NCBI GenBank assembly: GCA_020621965.1
Contig: JAHRYV010000002.1
Location: 1 to 64,000 of the forward strand
Length of the DNA stretch: 64,000 nucleotides
From: Curvibacter sp.
GTDB lineage: Bacteria > Pseudomonadota > Gammaproteobacteria > Burkholderiales > Burkholderiaceae_C
Direction: 5' to 3'
Shown here: piece after piece, positions 26,495 through 34,657 of the stretch
Position numbering within the stretch: the first letter of the stretch is position 1
Layout of the letters: every line of letters begins with the position of its first letter
The notes under the pieces: model-generated
What the model was told of the DNA's origin: nothing
Seen by the model: the letters and a program-made list of their open reading frames with translations, nothing else
Databases searched by the model: none
Program-made: the position numbers and the translations under genes

Positions 26495-27781
26495 CTAGCG
26501 GGTCAGTCGTTCATGGATGCGGCGGGCCGCGGCCAGCAGCTTGTGGTCTTCGCCCAAACGGCCGACCAGCTGCAGGCCTACCGGCAGGCCCTGGGCGCCG
26601 GTGGCAAAGGGCAGGTGCACGGCCGGCAGGCCCAGCAGCGACCAGCTGCGGCAGAACAGCGGGTCGCCGGTGGCGCCCAGGCCTTCGGGCGCCACGCCCG
26701 TGGTGCTGGGGGTGAGCAGCACGTCGTGGCGCTCGAACAGGCTGTCGATGCGCAGGCGCCAGTCGGCGGTGCGTTGCAGATGGGCCTGGTGCGTTGCGCC
26801 GCTGATTGCCATGCCGGCGTCCAGCAGGGCGACGAGCTGCGGGCTCAGGGCCGCGCGGTGGTGCAGGCGCTCATGGCTGAGCGAGCGCGCCATCTCGAAC
26901 GTCATCACGTCTTTCTGCAGCTGGATCAGCTCGTCGAAGTTCTGCGGCATGGCCACGTCCTGGCAGGTGTCGCTGTGGCGCGCCAGCGCGCTGGTGGCGA
27001 TCTCCCAGGCCCGTTGCGTGTCGGCATCGGCCTGCGGCCAGGACGGCGAGGGGAACAGGCCGATGCGCAGTGTGCCGTGCGCGTGGTCGTCAAGCAGGCG
27101 CAGGTCGCCGGTGAGCACGGCGCCCAGCAGGGCCGCGTCGGCCACGCTGCGGCCAAAAGCCCCCACCACGTCCAGCGTGGGCGAGAGGCTTTTCACGCCG
27201 GCGCTCATGACCCGGCCCAGGCCGGGCTTGTAACCCACCACACCGCAGTAGGCGGCCGGGCGGATGATGGAGCCGGCCGTCTGTGTGCCCAGGGCCAGCG
27301 GCACCATGCGGTCGGCCACCGCGGCGGCCGAGCCGCTGGACGAGCCCCCGGGCGTGTGGCGGGGGTTGTGCGGATTGGCGGTGGGGCCGGGTGTGAAATA
27401 GGCGAACTCGGTGGTCACGGTTTTGCCCACCAGCACGGCGCCGGCCTCGCGGCACATGGCCACGCTGGCGGCGTCGGCCGCCGGGCGATGGCCGGCATAG
27501 ACGGCCGAGCCGTAGGCGGTGGGCAGGTCGGCGGTGTCGAACAGGTCTTTCACCGCCAGCGGCAGGCCGTGCAGCGGGCCGCGGATGGGGCCAGCGTCGA
27601 GGGCACGGGCCTGGGCCAGGGCGGCGTCGGCGTCGAGGTGGACGAAGGCGTGGATGGTGCCGTCACGCGCGGCCACGCGGTCCAGGCAGGCGCGCACCAG
27701 GTCTTCGGCCTTCAGCTCGCGTCGCGCCAGCAGGGTTGCGGCCTGGGCCGCACCGAGTTCATGCAGTGGGGGGGTGGCCAT
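26495..27781 (-). CDS. Amidase-signature family hydrolase
   Basis: The protein has 428 residues. The Ser-cisSer-Lys triad is visible: Lys78 in LAVKDLFD, the cis-Ser in HTPGGSSSGSAAAVA (about 147) and the nucleophile Ser171 in QTAGSIIRPAAYCG. The family hydrolyses amide bonds in indoleacetamide, aliphatic amides and others, or forms GatA in tRNA amidation. No gatB/gatC is nearby and the sequence lacks the GatA length, so a metabolic amidase is favoured. It is divergent from aroQ, with a MITE-like element between them. Confidence 0.9.
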   Translation of the reverse strand: MATPPLHELGAAQAATLLARRELKAEDLVRACLDRVAARDGTIHAFVHLDADAALAQARALDAGPIRGPLHGLPLAVKDLFDTADLPTAYGSAVYAGHRPAADAASVAMCREAGAVLVGKTVTTEFAYFTPGPTANPHNPRHTPGGSSSGSAAAVADRMVPLALGTQTAGSIIRPAAYCGVVGYKPGLGRVMSAGVKSLSPTLDVVGAFGRSVADAALLGAVLTGDLRLLDDHAHGTLRIGLFPSPSWPQADADTQRAWEIATSALARHSDTCQDVAMPQNFDELIQLQKDVMTFEMARSLSHERLHHRAALSPQLVALLDAGMAISGATHQAHLQRTADWRLRIDSLFERHDVLLTPSTTGVAPEGLGATGDPLFCRSWSLLGLPAVHLPFATGAQGLPVGLQLVGRLGEDHKLLAAARRIHERLTR

Positions 27782-27822
27782 GGGCCGTCTCCTCGTGTTT
27801 CTTGTCTGCGGATGGTAGCTTA

Positions 27823-28095
27823 GGGATGGTGTTCAAAACTCCCGCCATGCGCGTTCGAGTCCAAAACGGGATGATTTGCCCGCCAAGACCGCGCGTCGTG
27901 AGCCCGTAGGCACACGCAAGCGATTTGGTGGGCAAAGGGCCCGTTTTGGTTCGAACCCGAAGGGGCGCGGTTTTGCGGGCGATCCGCGGCGTTGCAAAAC
28001 CAGGCAAGCCGTCCAGGCTTGCCTTGGGTTTTGCGCCTTGCGGCTCATCCCGCAAAAGCCACGCCGCGCACGGCGCGAGTTCTGAACACCATCCC
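27823..28095. mobile_element. MITE-like element 2: 19-bp terminal inverted repeats, two hairpin arms
   Basis: The ends 27823-27841 and 28077-28095 are inverted copies with one mismatch in 19 bases (outer GGGATGGTGTTCARAACTC). Two imperfect palindromic arms lie inside: 27854-27885 pairing with 27925-27955, and 27965-28010 pairing with 28016-28065. It has the same plan and size (about 270 bp) as the element at 24245-24514 but a different primary sequence. It fills the 355-bp region between divergent amidase and aroQ. No clear target duplication was found. No protein is encoded. Confidence 0.7.
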
Positions 28096-28136
28096 CGGTG
28101 GCACAATCCAAGGGTTACCACGCGGGAACCCTCTGC

Positions 28137-28592
28137 ATGAAAACCGTCCTCGTCCTCAACGGCCCCAACCTCAATCTGCTCGGCACGCGCGAGCCGGCCG
28201 TCTATGGCTCGCAGACCCTGGCCGACGTGCAGGATCTGTGCGAGCGTGCCTGCGCCGCCAATGGCCTGGCGCTGGACTTCCGCCAGAGCAACCACGAGGG
28301 CGAACTGGTGGACTGGATCCACGAGGCCGGCCGCCTGCAGGCCAAGGGCAAGCTGGCCGGCGTGATCCTGAACGCCGGTGCCTACACCCACACCAGCATC
28401 GCACTGCACGACGCCATCAAGGGCACGGGGGTGACGCTGATCGAGCTGCACATCAGCAACGTGCACGCGCGCGAGGAGTTCCGCCACAAGTCCTGGATCT
28501 CGCCGGTGGCCCGGGCCGTCATGGCCGGTTTCGGCGTCAACGGTTACGCGCTGGCGATCGCCGGTCTGGTGCAGCTCGGGGAGCAGAAGTGA
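28137..28592 (+). CDS. aroQ: 3-dehydroquinate dehydratase, type II
   Basis: The protein has 151 residues. It dehydrates 3-dehydroquinate in the shikimate pathway. LVLNGPNLNLLGTREP at the N-terminus, the catalytic Tyr in VYGSQTL, QSNHEGELVDWIHEA, LNAGAYTHTSIALHDAI and IELHISNVHAREEFRHKS are all canonical type II motifs. An in-frame upstream start at 28098 is unlikely because the family begins at this Met. Its TGA overlaps the GTG of the trhP-like gene (GTGA), so they are coupled. The promoter must lie at or inside the right end of MITE-like element 2. Confidence 0.96.
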   Translation: MKTVLVLNGPNLNLLGTREPAVYGSQTLADVQDLCERACAANGLALDFRQSNHEGELVDWIHEAGRLQAKGKLAGVILNAGAYTHTSIALHDAIKGTGVTLIELHISNVHAREEFRHKSWISPVARAVMAGFGVNGYALAIAGLVQLGEQK

Positions 28593-29953
28593 GCCGCAAG
28601 GCGCCCGAACTGCTGGCGCCGGCTGGCTCGCTGGCCATGCTGGAGACGGCCTTCGCCTTCGGCGCCGATGCCATCTACGCCGGCCAGCCGCGTTATTCGC
28701 TACGGGTGCGCAACAACGACTTCGGTGATATCGCGGTGCTGAAACAAGGCATCGACCGCGCGCACGAACTCGGCCGCAAGTTCTTCCTGGTCTCCAACAT
28801 CTTTCCGCACGGCAACAAGGTCAAGCACTACGTGCCGAACATGGCGCCGGTGATTGCGCTGGGGCCCGACGCCATGATCATGTCCGACCCGGGCCTGATC
28901 ATGCTGGTGCGCGAGCACTGGCCCGAGATGGAGATCCACCTCTCGGTGCAGGCCAACACGGTCAACTCGGCCGCGGTGAAGTTCTGGAACCGGGTGGGCG
29001 TGAAACGCATCATCCTCTCGCGCGAACTCTCGCTCGACCAGGTGGAGCAGATCCGTCAGGACTGCCCGGACAGCGAGCTGGAGGTCTTCGTGCACGGCGC
29101 GCTGTGCATCGCCTATTCGGGCCGCTGCCTGCTCTCGGGCTACTTCAACCACCGCGACGCCAACCAGGGCAGCTGCACCAACGCCTGCCGCTGGGACTAC
29201 AAGACGCACGCCGCGCCGGTCGATGCCAGCGGTGACGTGCTGTCGCCGGCACGCGCCGGCTGCGGCTCCGGGCAGACCCTGCCGCAGGAGGCGCGCGAGT
29301 CGATTTCCTACCTGCTGGAAGAAAGCCAGCGGCCCGGCGAATTCATGCCCATCGAGGAAGACGAGCACGGCACCTACGTCATGAATTCCAAGGACCTGCG
29401 CGCCATCGAGCACGTGCAGCGCCTGGTCGCGATCGGCGTCGACTCGCTCAAGATCGAGGGCCGCACCAAGAGTCCCTACTACGTGGCGCGCACGGTGCAG
29501 AGCTACCGCCAGGCCATCGACGACGCCGTGGCCGGCCGCGGCCTGGACCCGGCCCTGATCGGTCAGCTCGAAGGCCTGGCCAACCGCGGCTACACCTCGG
29601 GCTTCTACCAGCGCCACACGCCACAGGAAACGCAGAACTACCTGCGTGGTTATTCCGAGTCCGGGCGCAGCCAGTACGTCGGCGACGTGGTGGCTTTTGA
29701 TGCCGCGCGCGGTCTGGCCCAGGTCAGTGTGAAAAACAAGTTCGCCGTCGGCGACCGGCTGGAGCTGATCCAGCCCACCGGCAATGCGGACCACGACATC
29801 ACGCGCATGGAAAACGCCGAAGGGCAGGCCATCGAAGTGGCGCCCGGCAGCGGCCACACGGTTTGGCTGCCGCTGCCGGCCAGCGCCGTGGGCGCCTTCG
29901 TGGCGCGCTACGTCAATCTGCCCACCGCTGTCCCGCAGACAGTCGCTGCCTGA
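28589..29953 (+). CDS. trhP: Peptidase U32 family protein, TrhP (YegQ)-like
   Basis: The protein has 454 residues with a GTG start overlapping the aroQ stop. The U32 signature is seen as LEVFVHGALCIAYSGRCLLSGYF with further cysteines in NQGSCTNACRW, likely [4Fe-4S] ligands. LLAPAGSLAMLETAFAFGADAIYAG is the typical N-terminus. YegQ/TrhP proteins help hydroxylate U34 of tRNA using prephenate-derived precursors. The coupling to a shikimate-pathway gene (aroQ) fits that chemistry, although this link is inference. Confidence 0.88.
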   Translation: MSRKAPELLAPAGSLAMLETAFAFGADAIYAGQPRYSLRVRNNDFGDIAVLKQGIDRAHELGRKFFLVSNIFPHGNKVKHYVPNMAPVIALGPDAMIMSDPGLIMLVREHWPEMEIHLSVQANTVNSAAVKFWNRVGVKRIILSRELSLDQVEQIRQDCPDSELEVFVHGALCIAYSGRCLLSGYFNHRDANQGSCTNACRWDYKTHAAPVDASGDVLSPARAGCGSGQTLPQEARESISYLLEESQRPGEFMPIEEDEHGTYVMNSKDLRAIEHVQRLVAIGVDSLKIEGRTKSPYYVARTVQSYRQAIDDAVAGRGLDPALIGQLEGLANRGYTSGFYQRHTPQETQNYLRGYSESGRSQYVGDVVAFDAARGLAQVSVKNKFAVGDRLELIQPTGNADHDITRMENAEGQAIEVAPGSGHTVWLPLPASAVGAFVARYVNLPTAVPQTVAA

Positions 29954-29965
29954 GGCAGCATCGCC

Positions 29966-30391
29966 ATGGCCCAGCCCGCGCTGCTGCAGATCGACGAAAC
30001 CGAGGTCGAGATCAGCGCCATCCGCGCCCAGGGCGCGGGCGGGCAGAACGTCAACAAGGTCTCCAGCGCCATCCACCTGCGCTTCGACATCCCGGCCTCG
30101 TCCCTGCCCGAAGATGTGAAGGAACGCCTGCTGGCCCTGCGCGACAGCCGCATCACGCAGGACGGCGTGCTGGTCATCAAGGCGCAGCAGCACCGCAGCC
30201 AGGACCTGAACCGGCTCGATGCCTACGCCCGCCTGCACGAGCTGGTCAACAGCGTGGCCCGGCCGCCCAAGACACGCCGCGCCACCCAGCCTACCTACGG
30301 CTCGCGCCAGCGGCGGCTGGAGGGCAAGAGCCAGCGCTCCGAGACCAAGGCCCTGCGCGGGCGGGTGCGCAACGGCTCGGACTCGCATTGA
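29966..30391 (+). CDS. arfB: Alternative ribosome-rescue factor ArfB (YaeJ)
   Basis: The protein has 141 residues. The catalytic GGQ (Gly25-Gly26-Gln27) sits in IRAQGAGGQNVNKVSSA. The C-terminal tail is basic and unstructured (RQRRLEGKSQRSETKALRGRVRNG), as needed to enter the empty mRNA channel. It hydrolyses peptidyl-tRNA on stalled ribosomes independently of tmRNA. It starts 12 bases after the TrhP-like gene. Confidence 0.95.
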   Translation: MAQPALLQIDETEVEISAIRAQGAGGQNVNKVSSAIHLRFDIPASSLPEDVKERLLALRDSRITQDGVLVIKAQQHRSQDLNRLDAYARLHELVNSVARPPKTRRATQPTYGSRQRRLEGKSQRSETKALRGRVRNGSDSH

Positions 30392-30434
30392 ATCCGCCCC
30401 AGCGCGGTTATTCCAGATCCCCTAGCATTCAGCC

Positions 30435-31106
30435 ATGACAACCTCTCTCCAAATTGATTTCGTGTCCGACATTGCCTGCCCCTGGTGCGCCGTGGGCCTG
30501 GGCGGCCTGGAGCAGGCGCTGGACCAGCTGCTGGGCCAGGTCGATGTCCAGATCCGCTTCCAGCCTTTCGAGCTCAATCCCGCCATGGGCCCCGAAGGCC
30601 AGGACATGACCGAGCACCTGACCGAGAAATACGGCTCCACGCCCGAGCAGCAGGCGCAGATCCGCGAGACCATCCGTGCGCGCGGCGCCGAGGTGGGTTT
30701 TCTCTTCAAGCCCGAGGGGCGCGGGCGCATCTGGAACACCTTCGATGCCCACCGCCTGCTGCACTGGGCCGGCGAGCAGGGGCCGGACAAGCAGTACGCG
30801 CTGAAGAAGGAACTGCTCACCGCCTACCACGGCCGCGCCGAGAACGTGAGCGATGCCGAGGTGCTGGTGCGCGCCTGCCTCACCGCTGGCCTGGACGAGG
30901 CGCGCGCCCGCGAAATCCTGGCCGGCGACGAGTACGCCCTGACCGTGCGCCAGAACGAGCTGCAGTGGCAGCAGGCCGGCATCCATTCCGTGCCGGCGGT
31001 GATCGTGAACCGCCAGTACCTGATCTCCGGTGGCCAGCCCGCGGCCGCCTACGAGGACGCGCTGCGCCGCATTGCCGCAAGCGTCGCCGCCGGCGAGACC
31101 GCCTGA
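30435..31106 (+). CDS. DsbA-family oxidoreductase (FrnE-like)
   Basis: The protein has 223 residues without a signal peptide, so it is cytosolic. The thioredoxin-fold active site CPWC (Cys15, Cys18) lies in DIACPWCAVGLGGLE. The cis-Pro loop is in HSVPAVIVNRQYLISGGQP. The layout matches the FrnE/2-hydroxychromene isomerase-related DsbA group linked to oxidative stress and polyketide chemistry. The start follows a 44-base gap after arfB. Confidence 0.9.
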   Translation: MTTSLQIDFVSDIACPWCAVGLGGLEQALDQLLGQVDVQIRFQPFELNPAMGPEGQDMTEHLTEKYGSTPEQQAQIRETIRARGAEVGFLFKPEGRGRIWNTFDAHRLLHWAGEQGPDKQYALKKELLTAYHGRAENVSDAEVLVRACLTAGLDEARAREILAGDEYALTVRQNELQWQQAGIHSVPAVIVNRQYLISGGQPAAAYEDALRRIAASVAAGETA

Positions 31107-31252
31107 GCCCGGGGCCGACCCCAAACTGCAAGCGATTGTTTCCGCCGCCTCACGCGGCGGCCGGATTGCGGTATGGTCTGGGGGCCTTCTGCATCACCCG
31201 CGACTGGCGGGCGTCATGCCGAGGGTATCTCGTTGAATCCGGAGTTCTTCTC

Positions 31253-31786
31253 ATGTCGGTTTTGCTGCGCTATTTCATGATCGTGGTGGCTTGTGTCTTT
31301 CTGCTGTTGGGCATGCAGCTGCCCAATCTGACGGACCAGTACGGCAAGCGCGTGGATGCGTCGCTGCGCGAAGTCACCCTCAATTTCCAGCCGTTCCTGA
31401 TCATCGCCAACCAGCATACGGCGGGTGATATCGAGGCGCTGATCGCCCTGCACCGCCAGAGCAATGTGGCGGTCTTCAAGGCCGAGGCCGACGCCATCGA
31501 GCGCATCTACAAACGCAAGCTGCACCTGGAGGCCCAGCGCAAGGCCATGCAGACCCATCTGCCGGGGCGCTTGTGGCACATGGTGTTCCACCCTGATGCC
31601 GAGCTGCGCGAGCAGACCCTGCTGCAGTACAGCGCCACCGTGCCGCTGACACAGGAGGCGGTGATTGCCGGCGGCGTGGTGGCCCTGCTCATGCTGCTGC
31701 TGCTCGAAGGCAGCATGGCGCTGGGCCGGCGCCTGAACACCGTCGTGACGCGCCAGATCAACCACCGCTGGCGCGGTGCCGACTAG
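31253..31786 (+). CDS. DUF2937 membrane protein
   Basis: The protein has 177 residues. An N-terminal membrane helix (MSVLLRYFMIVVACVFLLLG) and a C-terminal one (about 133-152) bracket a charged extracytoplasmic region of about 110 residues (LPNLTDQYGKRVDASLREV). This agrees with DUF2937, of unknown function. The start follows CCGGAG. It is 15 bases upstream of a phosphoesterase-like gene. Confidence 0.75.
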   Translation: MSVLLRYFMIVVACVFLLLGMQLPNLTDQYGKRVDASLREVTLNFQPFLIIANQHTAGDIEALIALHRQSNVAVFKAEADAIERIYKRKLHLEAQRKAMQTHLPGRLWHMVFHPDAELREQTLLQYSATVPLTQEAVIAGGVVALLMLLLLEGSMALGRRLNTVVTRQINHRWRGAD

Positions 31787-31800
31787 ACGGCGAGGCTCTG

Positions 31801-32793
31801 GTGTCCACAGGCTGGCGGGTGGCCCGGATGGTGCGGCGTCTGCTGGTCTGCGGCCTGGCCTGCTGGCTGGCGGCGGCGCCGGCAGCGCAACCGCTGACCT
31901 TCGGCCTGCTCGGCGACACTCCCTACAGCGCCTGGGAGCGCGCGCAGCTGCCGGACATGCTGGCCGCCATGGGGCGCGAGGGCCTGGCCTTCGCCGTCCA
32001 CGCCGGTGATATCAAGAGCGGCTCCACCGTCTGCAGTGACGAGGTGCTGCGCGACATCCTGGGCGTGTTCCAGGCCGCGCCGCTGCCCTTGGTCTACGTG
32101 CCGGGCGACAACGAATGGACCGACTGCCACCGCAGCAACAACGGCGGCTACGACCCGCTGGAGCGCCTGACCCGCCTGCGCGAGCTCTTTTTTGCCGATG
32201 AGGTCGCGCTTGGGGCCGGCCGGCTGGCGTTGGAGCGCCAGAGCCGCGACCCGGCCTATGCGGCCTATCGCGAGAACGTGCGCTGGGAGATGGGTGGGGC
32301 GCTGTTCGTCGGCCTGAATCTGCCGGGCAGCAACAACAATTACCACGGCACGCACCGCAGCGGCGGCCCCGTGCCGGAGTACCTGGCGCGCAGCGCGGCC
32401 AATCGCGCGTGGCTGGCGCAGTCTTTTGCCCTGGCGCGCCAGCGCCGGCTCGTCGGCATCCTGATCGTGGTGCAGGGCAATCCGGCCTTCGAGGCGGCCA
32501 GCGTCGGCCAGCCCAAGCTCGGCTACCGCGACTTCATCGAGCAACTGCGGCAGGAAACCCAGGCCTATGCCGGGCAGGTGGTGCTGGTGCATGGCGACAC
32601 GCACAGCTACCAGCTCAACCAGCCCCTGCTCGATGCAGCCGGGCAGCGGCTGCTGGACAACTTCACGCGAGTCGAGACCTACGGTTACCCCTTCATGGGC
32701 TGGGTGCGCGGTACCGTGGATGCGGCCGATCCACGGGTCTTCCGCTTCACGCCCCTGCGCTGGGACCCGGTCACACCCGCGTCGACGCCGTGA
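31801..32793 (+). CDS. Exported metallophosphoesterase-like protein
   Basis: The protein has 330 residues with a GTG start after GAGG. A signal peptide precedes AQPLTFGLLGDTPYS. Metal-binding motifs of calcineurin-like phosphoesterases are visible: GDTPYS, HAGDIKSG, VPGDNEWTDCH and VLVHGDTHSYQ. The DNEW motif is typical of a subgroup of exported proteins of unknown substrate. It is convergent with gcvH across 21 bases. Confidence 0.82.
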   Translation: MSTGWRVARMVRRLLVCGLACWLAAAPAAQPLTFGLLGDTPYSAWERAQLPDMLAAMGREGLAFAVHAGDIKSGSTVCSDEVLRDILGVFQAAPLPLVYVPGDNEWTDCHRSNNGGYDPLERLTRLRELFFADEVALGAGRLALERQSRDPAYAAYRENVRWEMGGALFVGLNLPGSNNNYHGTHRSGGPVPEYLARSAANRAWLAQSFALARQRRLVGILIVVQGNPAFEAASVGQPKLGYRDFIEQLRQETQAYAGQVVLVHGDTHSYQLNQPLLDAAGQRLLDNFTRVETYGYPFMGWVRGTVDAADPRVFRFTPLRWDPVTPASTP

Positions 32794-32814
32794 AGCTGCA
32801 GGCTGAGTGCGGCT

Positions 32815-33186
32815 TCAGCCGCTGAACTTGGCGTAAGCCGCCTCGTCCATCAGCGCGTCGAGTTCGGCCGGATTGGACAGCTGGACCTTGTAGAACCAGC
32901 CTGCGCCCAGCGGCTCGCTGTTGGCCAACGAAGGGTCGGCGCGCAGCGCCTCGTTGACTTCGGTGACGGTGCCGCCCACGGGGGCGTAGACGTCGGCCGC
33001 CGCCTTGACGGACTCCACCACGCCGGCCACGTCCTTCGGTGCCAGCACACGGCCGATGGCCGGCAGCTCCACGAACACGATGTCGCCCAGCGTGTCCTGC
33101 GCGTGCACGGTGATGCCCACCACGCCCGTCTCGCCTTCCACCCGCACCCACACGTGTTCGTCGCTGAACCTGATCATAGTCATCAC
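32815..33186 (-). CDS. gcvH: Glycine cleavage system H protein, solitary copy
   Basis: The protein has 123 residues. The lipoyl attachment Lys61 lies in GVVESVKAAADVYAPVGG, and the fold blocks DEHVWVRVEG and GDIVFVELP are canonical. GcvH carries the aminomethyl group between P, T and L proteins. It also acts as lipoyl donor in some bacteria. No gcvT, gcvP, lipA or lipB is adjacent, which is unusual. The start could be Met1 or Met4. The upstream end faces the terminator of the RRM gene on the same strand. Confidence 0.93.
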   Translation of the reverse strand: MMTMIRFSDEHVWVRVEGETGVVGITVHAQDTLGDIVFVELPAIGRVLAPKDVAGVVESVKAAADVYAPVGGTVTEVNEALRADPSLANSEPLGAGWFYKVQLSNPAELDALMDEAAYAKFSG

Positions 33187-33228
33187 TCCGTAATCGAGGG
33201 CGTGATCTTACCTGTGCGGCGCGGGCAT

Positions 33229-33255
33229 AAAAAAACCGGCCCGAAGGCCGGTTGT
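33229..33255 (-). terminator. Rho-independent terminator of the RRM-protein gene
   Basis: Read on the minus strand, AACCGGCC, a short TTCG-containing loop and GGCCGGTT are followed by seven T. It lies about 20 bases beyond the stop of the RNA-binding protein gene and isolates it from gcvH. Confidence 0.88.
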
Positions 33256-33274
33256 TCAGCTCTAAGCGCTGGGC

Positions 33275-33619
33275 TTAGTAGCGGTTGGTGCGGCCAGCGC
33301 CGTAACCACCACCACCGCCGCCACCGCTACGGCCGCCGCCGCCGAAACCGCCGCCACCACCGGTGCGGGGTTCCATCGGACGGGCAACGTTCACGACCAT
33401 GTCGCGGCCGTCGACGTTCTGGCCGTTCATGCCGCGGATGGCCGCTTCGGCTTCCGCCGGGCTGGACATTTCCACGAAGCCGAAGCCCTTGGAGCGGCCG
33501 CTGTCGCGGTCCATCATGACCTTGGCCGACTGAACGCCGCCAAACTCACCGAATTTTTGTTGAAGATCGTCGTCCCGCACCGAGTAGGAGAGGTTGCCGA
33601 CGTAAAGCTTGCTGCTCAT
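33275..33619 (-). CDS. Glycine-rich RRM RNA-binding protein (cold-shock type)
   Basis: The protein has 114 residues. One RRM domain (1-80) has RNP2 LYVGNL and RNP1 KGFGFVEM. A glycine-rich tail (GGGGGFGGGGRSGGGG) ends in TNRY. This is the bacterial RbpA/cold-induced glycine-rich class, thought to act as RNA chaperones. The start at 33619 follows AAAGG; an in-frame ATG at 33634 adds five residues. It is downstream of the IF-1 paralogue on the same strand. Confidence 0.92.
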   Translation of the reverse strand: MSSKLYVGNLSYSVRDDDLQQKFGEFGGVQSAKVMMDRDSGRSKGFGFVEMSSPAEAEAAIRGMNGQNVDGRDMVVNVARPMEPRTGGGGGFGGGGRSGGGGGGGYGAGRTNRY

Positions 33620-33714
33620 GGATGAGCCTTTCAAAAAAAGCGTCTTTGATTTCCAGGAAATCTCGACGCGGGGAAAATGACGGTCTTGGTTTAAAAAACC
33701 ATCAAAGAATGGGT

Positions 33715-33981
33715 TCAGCGAAACGTGCGCCGAGCGGGCGCGGGAGCGCCGCCGGAGCGGGGTTCGAGGTGGCGGAAGGTGATGCGGCCCTTGCCCAGGT
33801 CATAGGGCGAGAGCTCGAGCGACACCTTGTCGCCGGCCAGGATACGGATGTGGTGCTTGCGCATCTTGCCGCCGGTATAGGCCACCAGGGAGTGGCCGTT
33901 GTCCAGCGTCACGCGAAAGCGCGAATCGGGCAGCACCTCTTCGACCTTGCCTTGCATTTCAATCAATTCTTCTTTGGCCAT
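33715..33981 (-). CDS. infA: Translation initiation factor IF-1 paralogue (long form)
   Basis: The protein has 88 residues. The S1/OB fold of IF-1 is clear ([57 protein letters not shown]). A C-terminal extension ([13 protein letters not shown]) makes it longer than the 72-residue ribosomal-operon IF-1. Betaproteobacteria often have this second IF-1. It is flanked by an RRM protein and a small ORF rather than by ribosomal genes, which suggests a cold or stress role. Confidence 0.93.
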   Translation of the reverse strand: MAKEELIEMQGKVEEVLPDSRFRVTLDNGHSLVAYTGGKMRKHHIRILAGDKVSLELSPYDLGKGRITFRHLEPRSGGAPAPARRTFR

Positions 33982-34017
33982 GAGGTGCTCCTTGCGATAA
34001 GTAGAAAAGTGAGGGTT

Positions 34018-34254
34018 TCAGGCGTGGCAGTGGCGCTGTTGCAGCCAGCTATGGCCTTCGGCGACAGCGTACTGCAGCGCGCCTTCGCGGGTGTCGAATT
34101 CGGGCACGAAACGGTAGACGCGGTCAGAGGTGCCGCGGCCGCTGCCGCTGCGGATCGACACGGAAGCCGTGTACTGGCCGGACTCGGTGAGCCGGCTGAG
34201 GGGTGAGACAAGGTACTTGCCCACCGAGAAAGCTTGTTCTGTAGTGGTATTCAT
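34018..34254 (-). CDS. Conserved small protein upstream of the IF-1 paralogue
   Basis: The protein has 78 residues with an ATG at 34254. Features are VGKYLVSPLSRLTESGQYTASVSI, a Ser/Gly/Arg-rich turn, DRVYRFVPEFDTREGALQYAVAEGHSWLQQ and a terminal HCHA. The pattern is a small beta sheet plus one helix. The last block looks like a conserved helix of unknown function. It is the first gene of the group that includes infA and the RRM gene. I do not recognise a characterised family. Confidence 0.65.
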   Translation of the reverse strand: MNTTTEQAFSVGKYLVSPLSRLTESGQYTASVSIRSGSGRGTSDRVYRFVPEFDTREGALQYAVAEGHSWLQQRHCHA

Positions 34255-34657
34255 GTTGACGCGCGTTTCATCGCGCGGCGAAAAATCAGGGTAAACCGTG
34301 CAGCGATCAGGCTGGACGTTGCGGCACACGCCGCTGGGGTGTCCGGTCTGAGCTTGGAATGAGGGAGACCGGGGGTAAAGCTCGCCGCTGGGGTGAGTTT
34401 GACGACCGAGAGGGCCGGAGGTATCGGCCAGAAGGGCGTGGTGGGCGGCGTGTATGGGGCCGCTGACCGTGTCAGACAACAGTTGCTGCAAAGGTAAGCA
34501 AATCGCAGCAACCCGCGTATTGTACGTCGGATTGCGGGATCGTGCTGGTTTATTTCACGGCGGGCATAAAGAGCGGCCGGCTTGACGCTTGCGGCACTCT
34601 GCGCGAAGCTCCGGCCACGGGGCACAAGCATCACCACATACCCCGGCAGGAGAACCC
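34255..34657. promoter_or_regulatory. 403-bp gap with a probable long leader for the IF-1/RRM group
   Basis: No convincing gene was seen here. On the minus strand a TACAAT box (34519-34524) could start an mRNA with a leader of about 260 nucleotides before the small ORF. Just inside it, 34482-34488 and 34506-34512 form a perfect 7-bp stem (GTTGCTG/CAGCAAC). Long structured leaders are usual for cold-shock mRNAs. The right part must also hold the promoter of the membrane protein gene at 34658. Confidence 0.35.

Noticed and set aside
24995-27823. A 942-codon plus-strand frame spanning MFS, nitroreductase and amidase genes
   Set aside because: It crosses gene borders and is antisense or out of frame to three well-supported genes.
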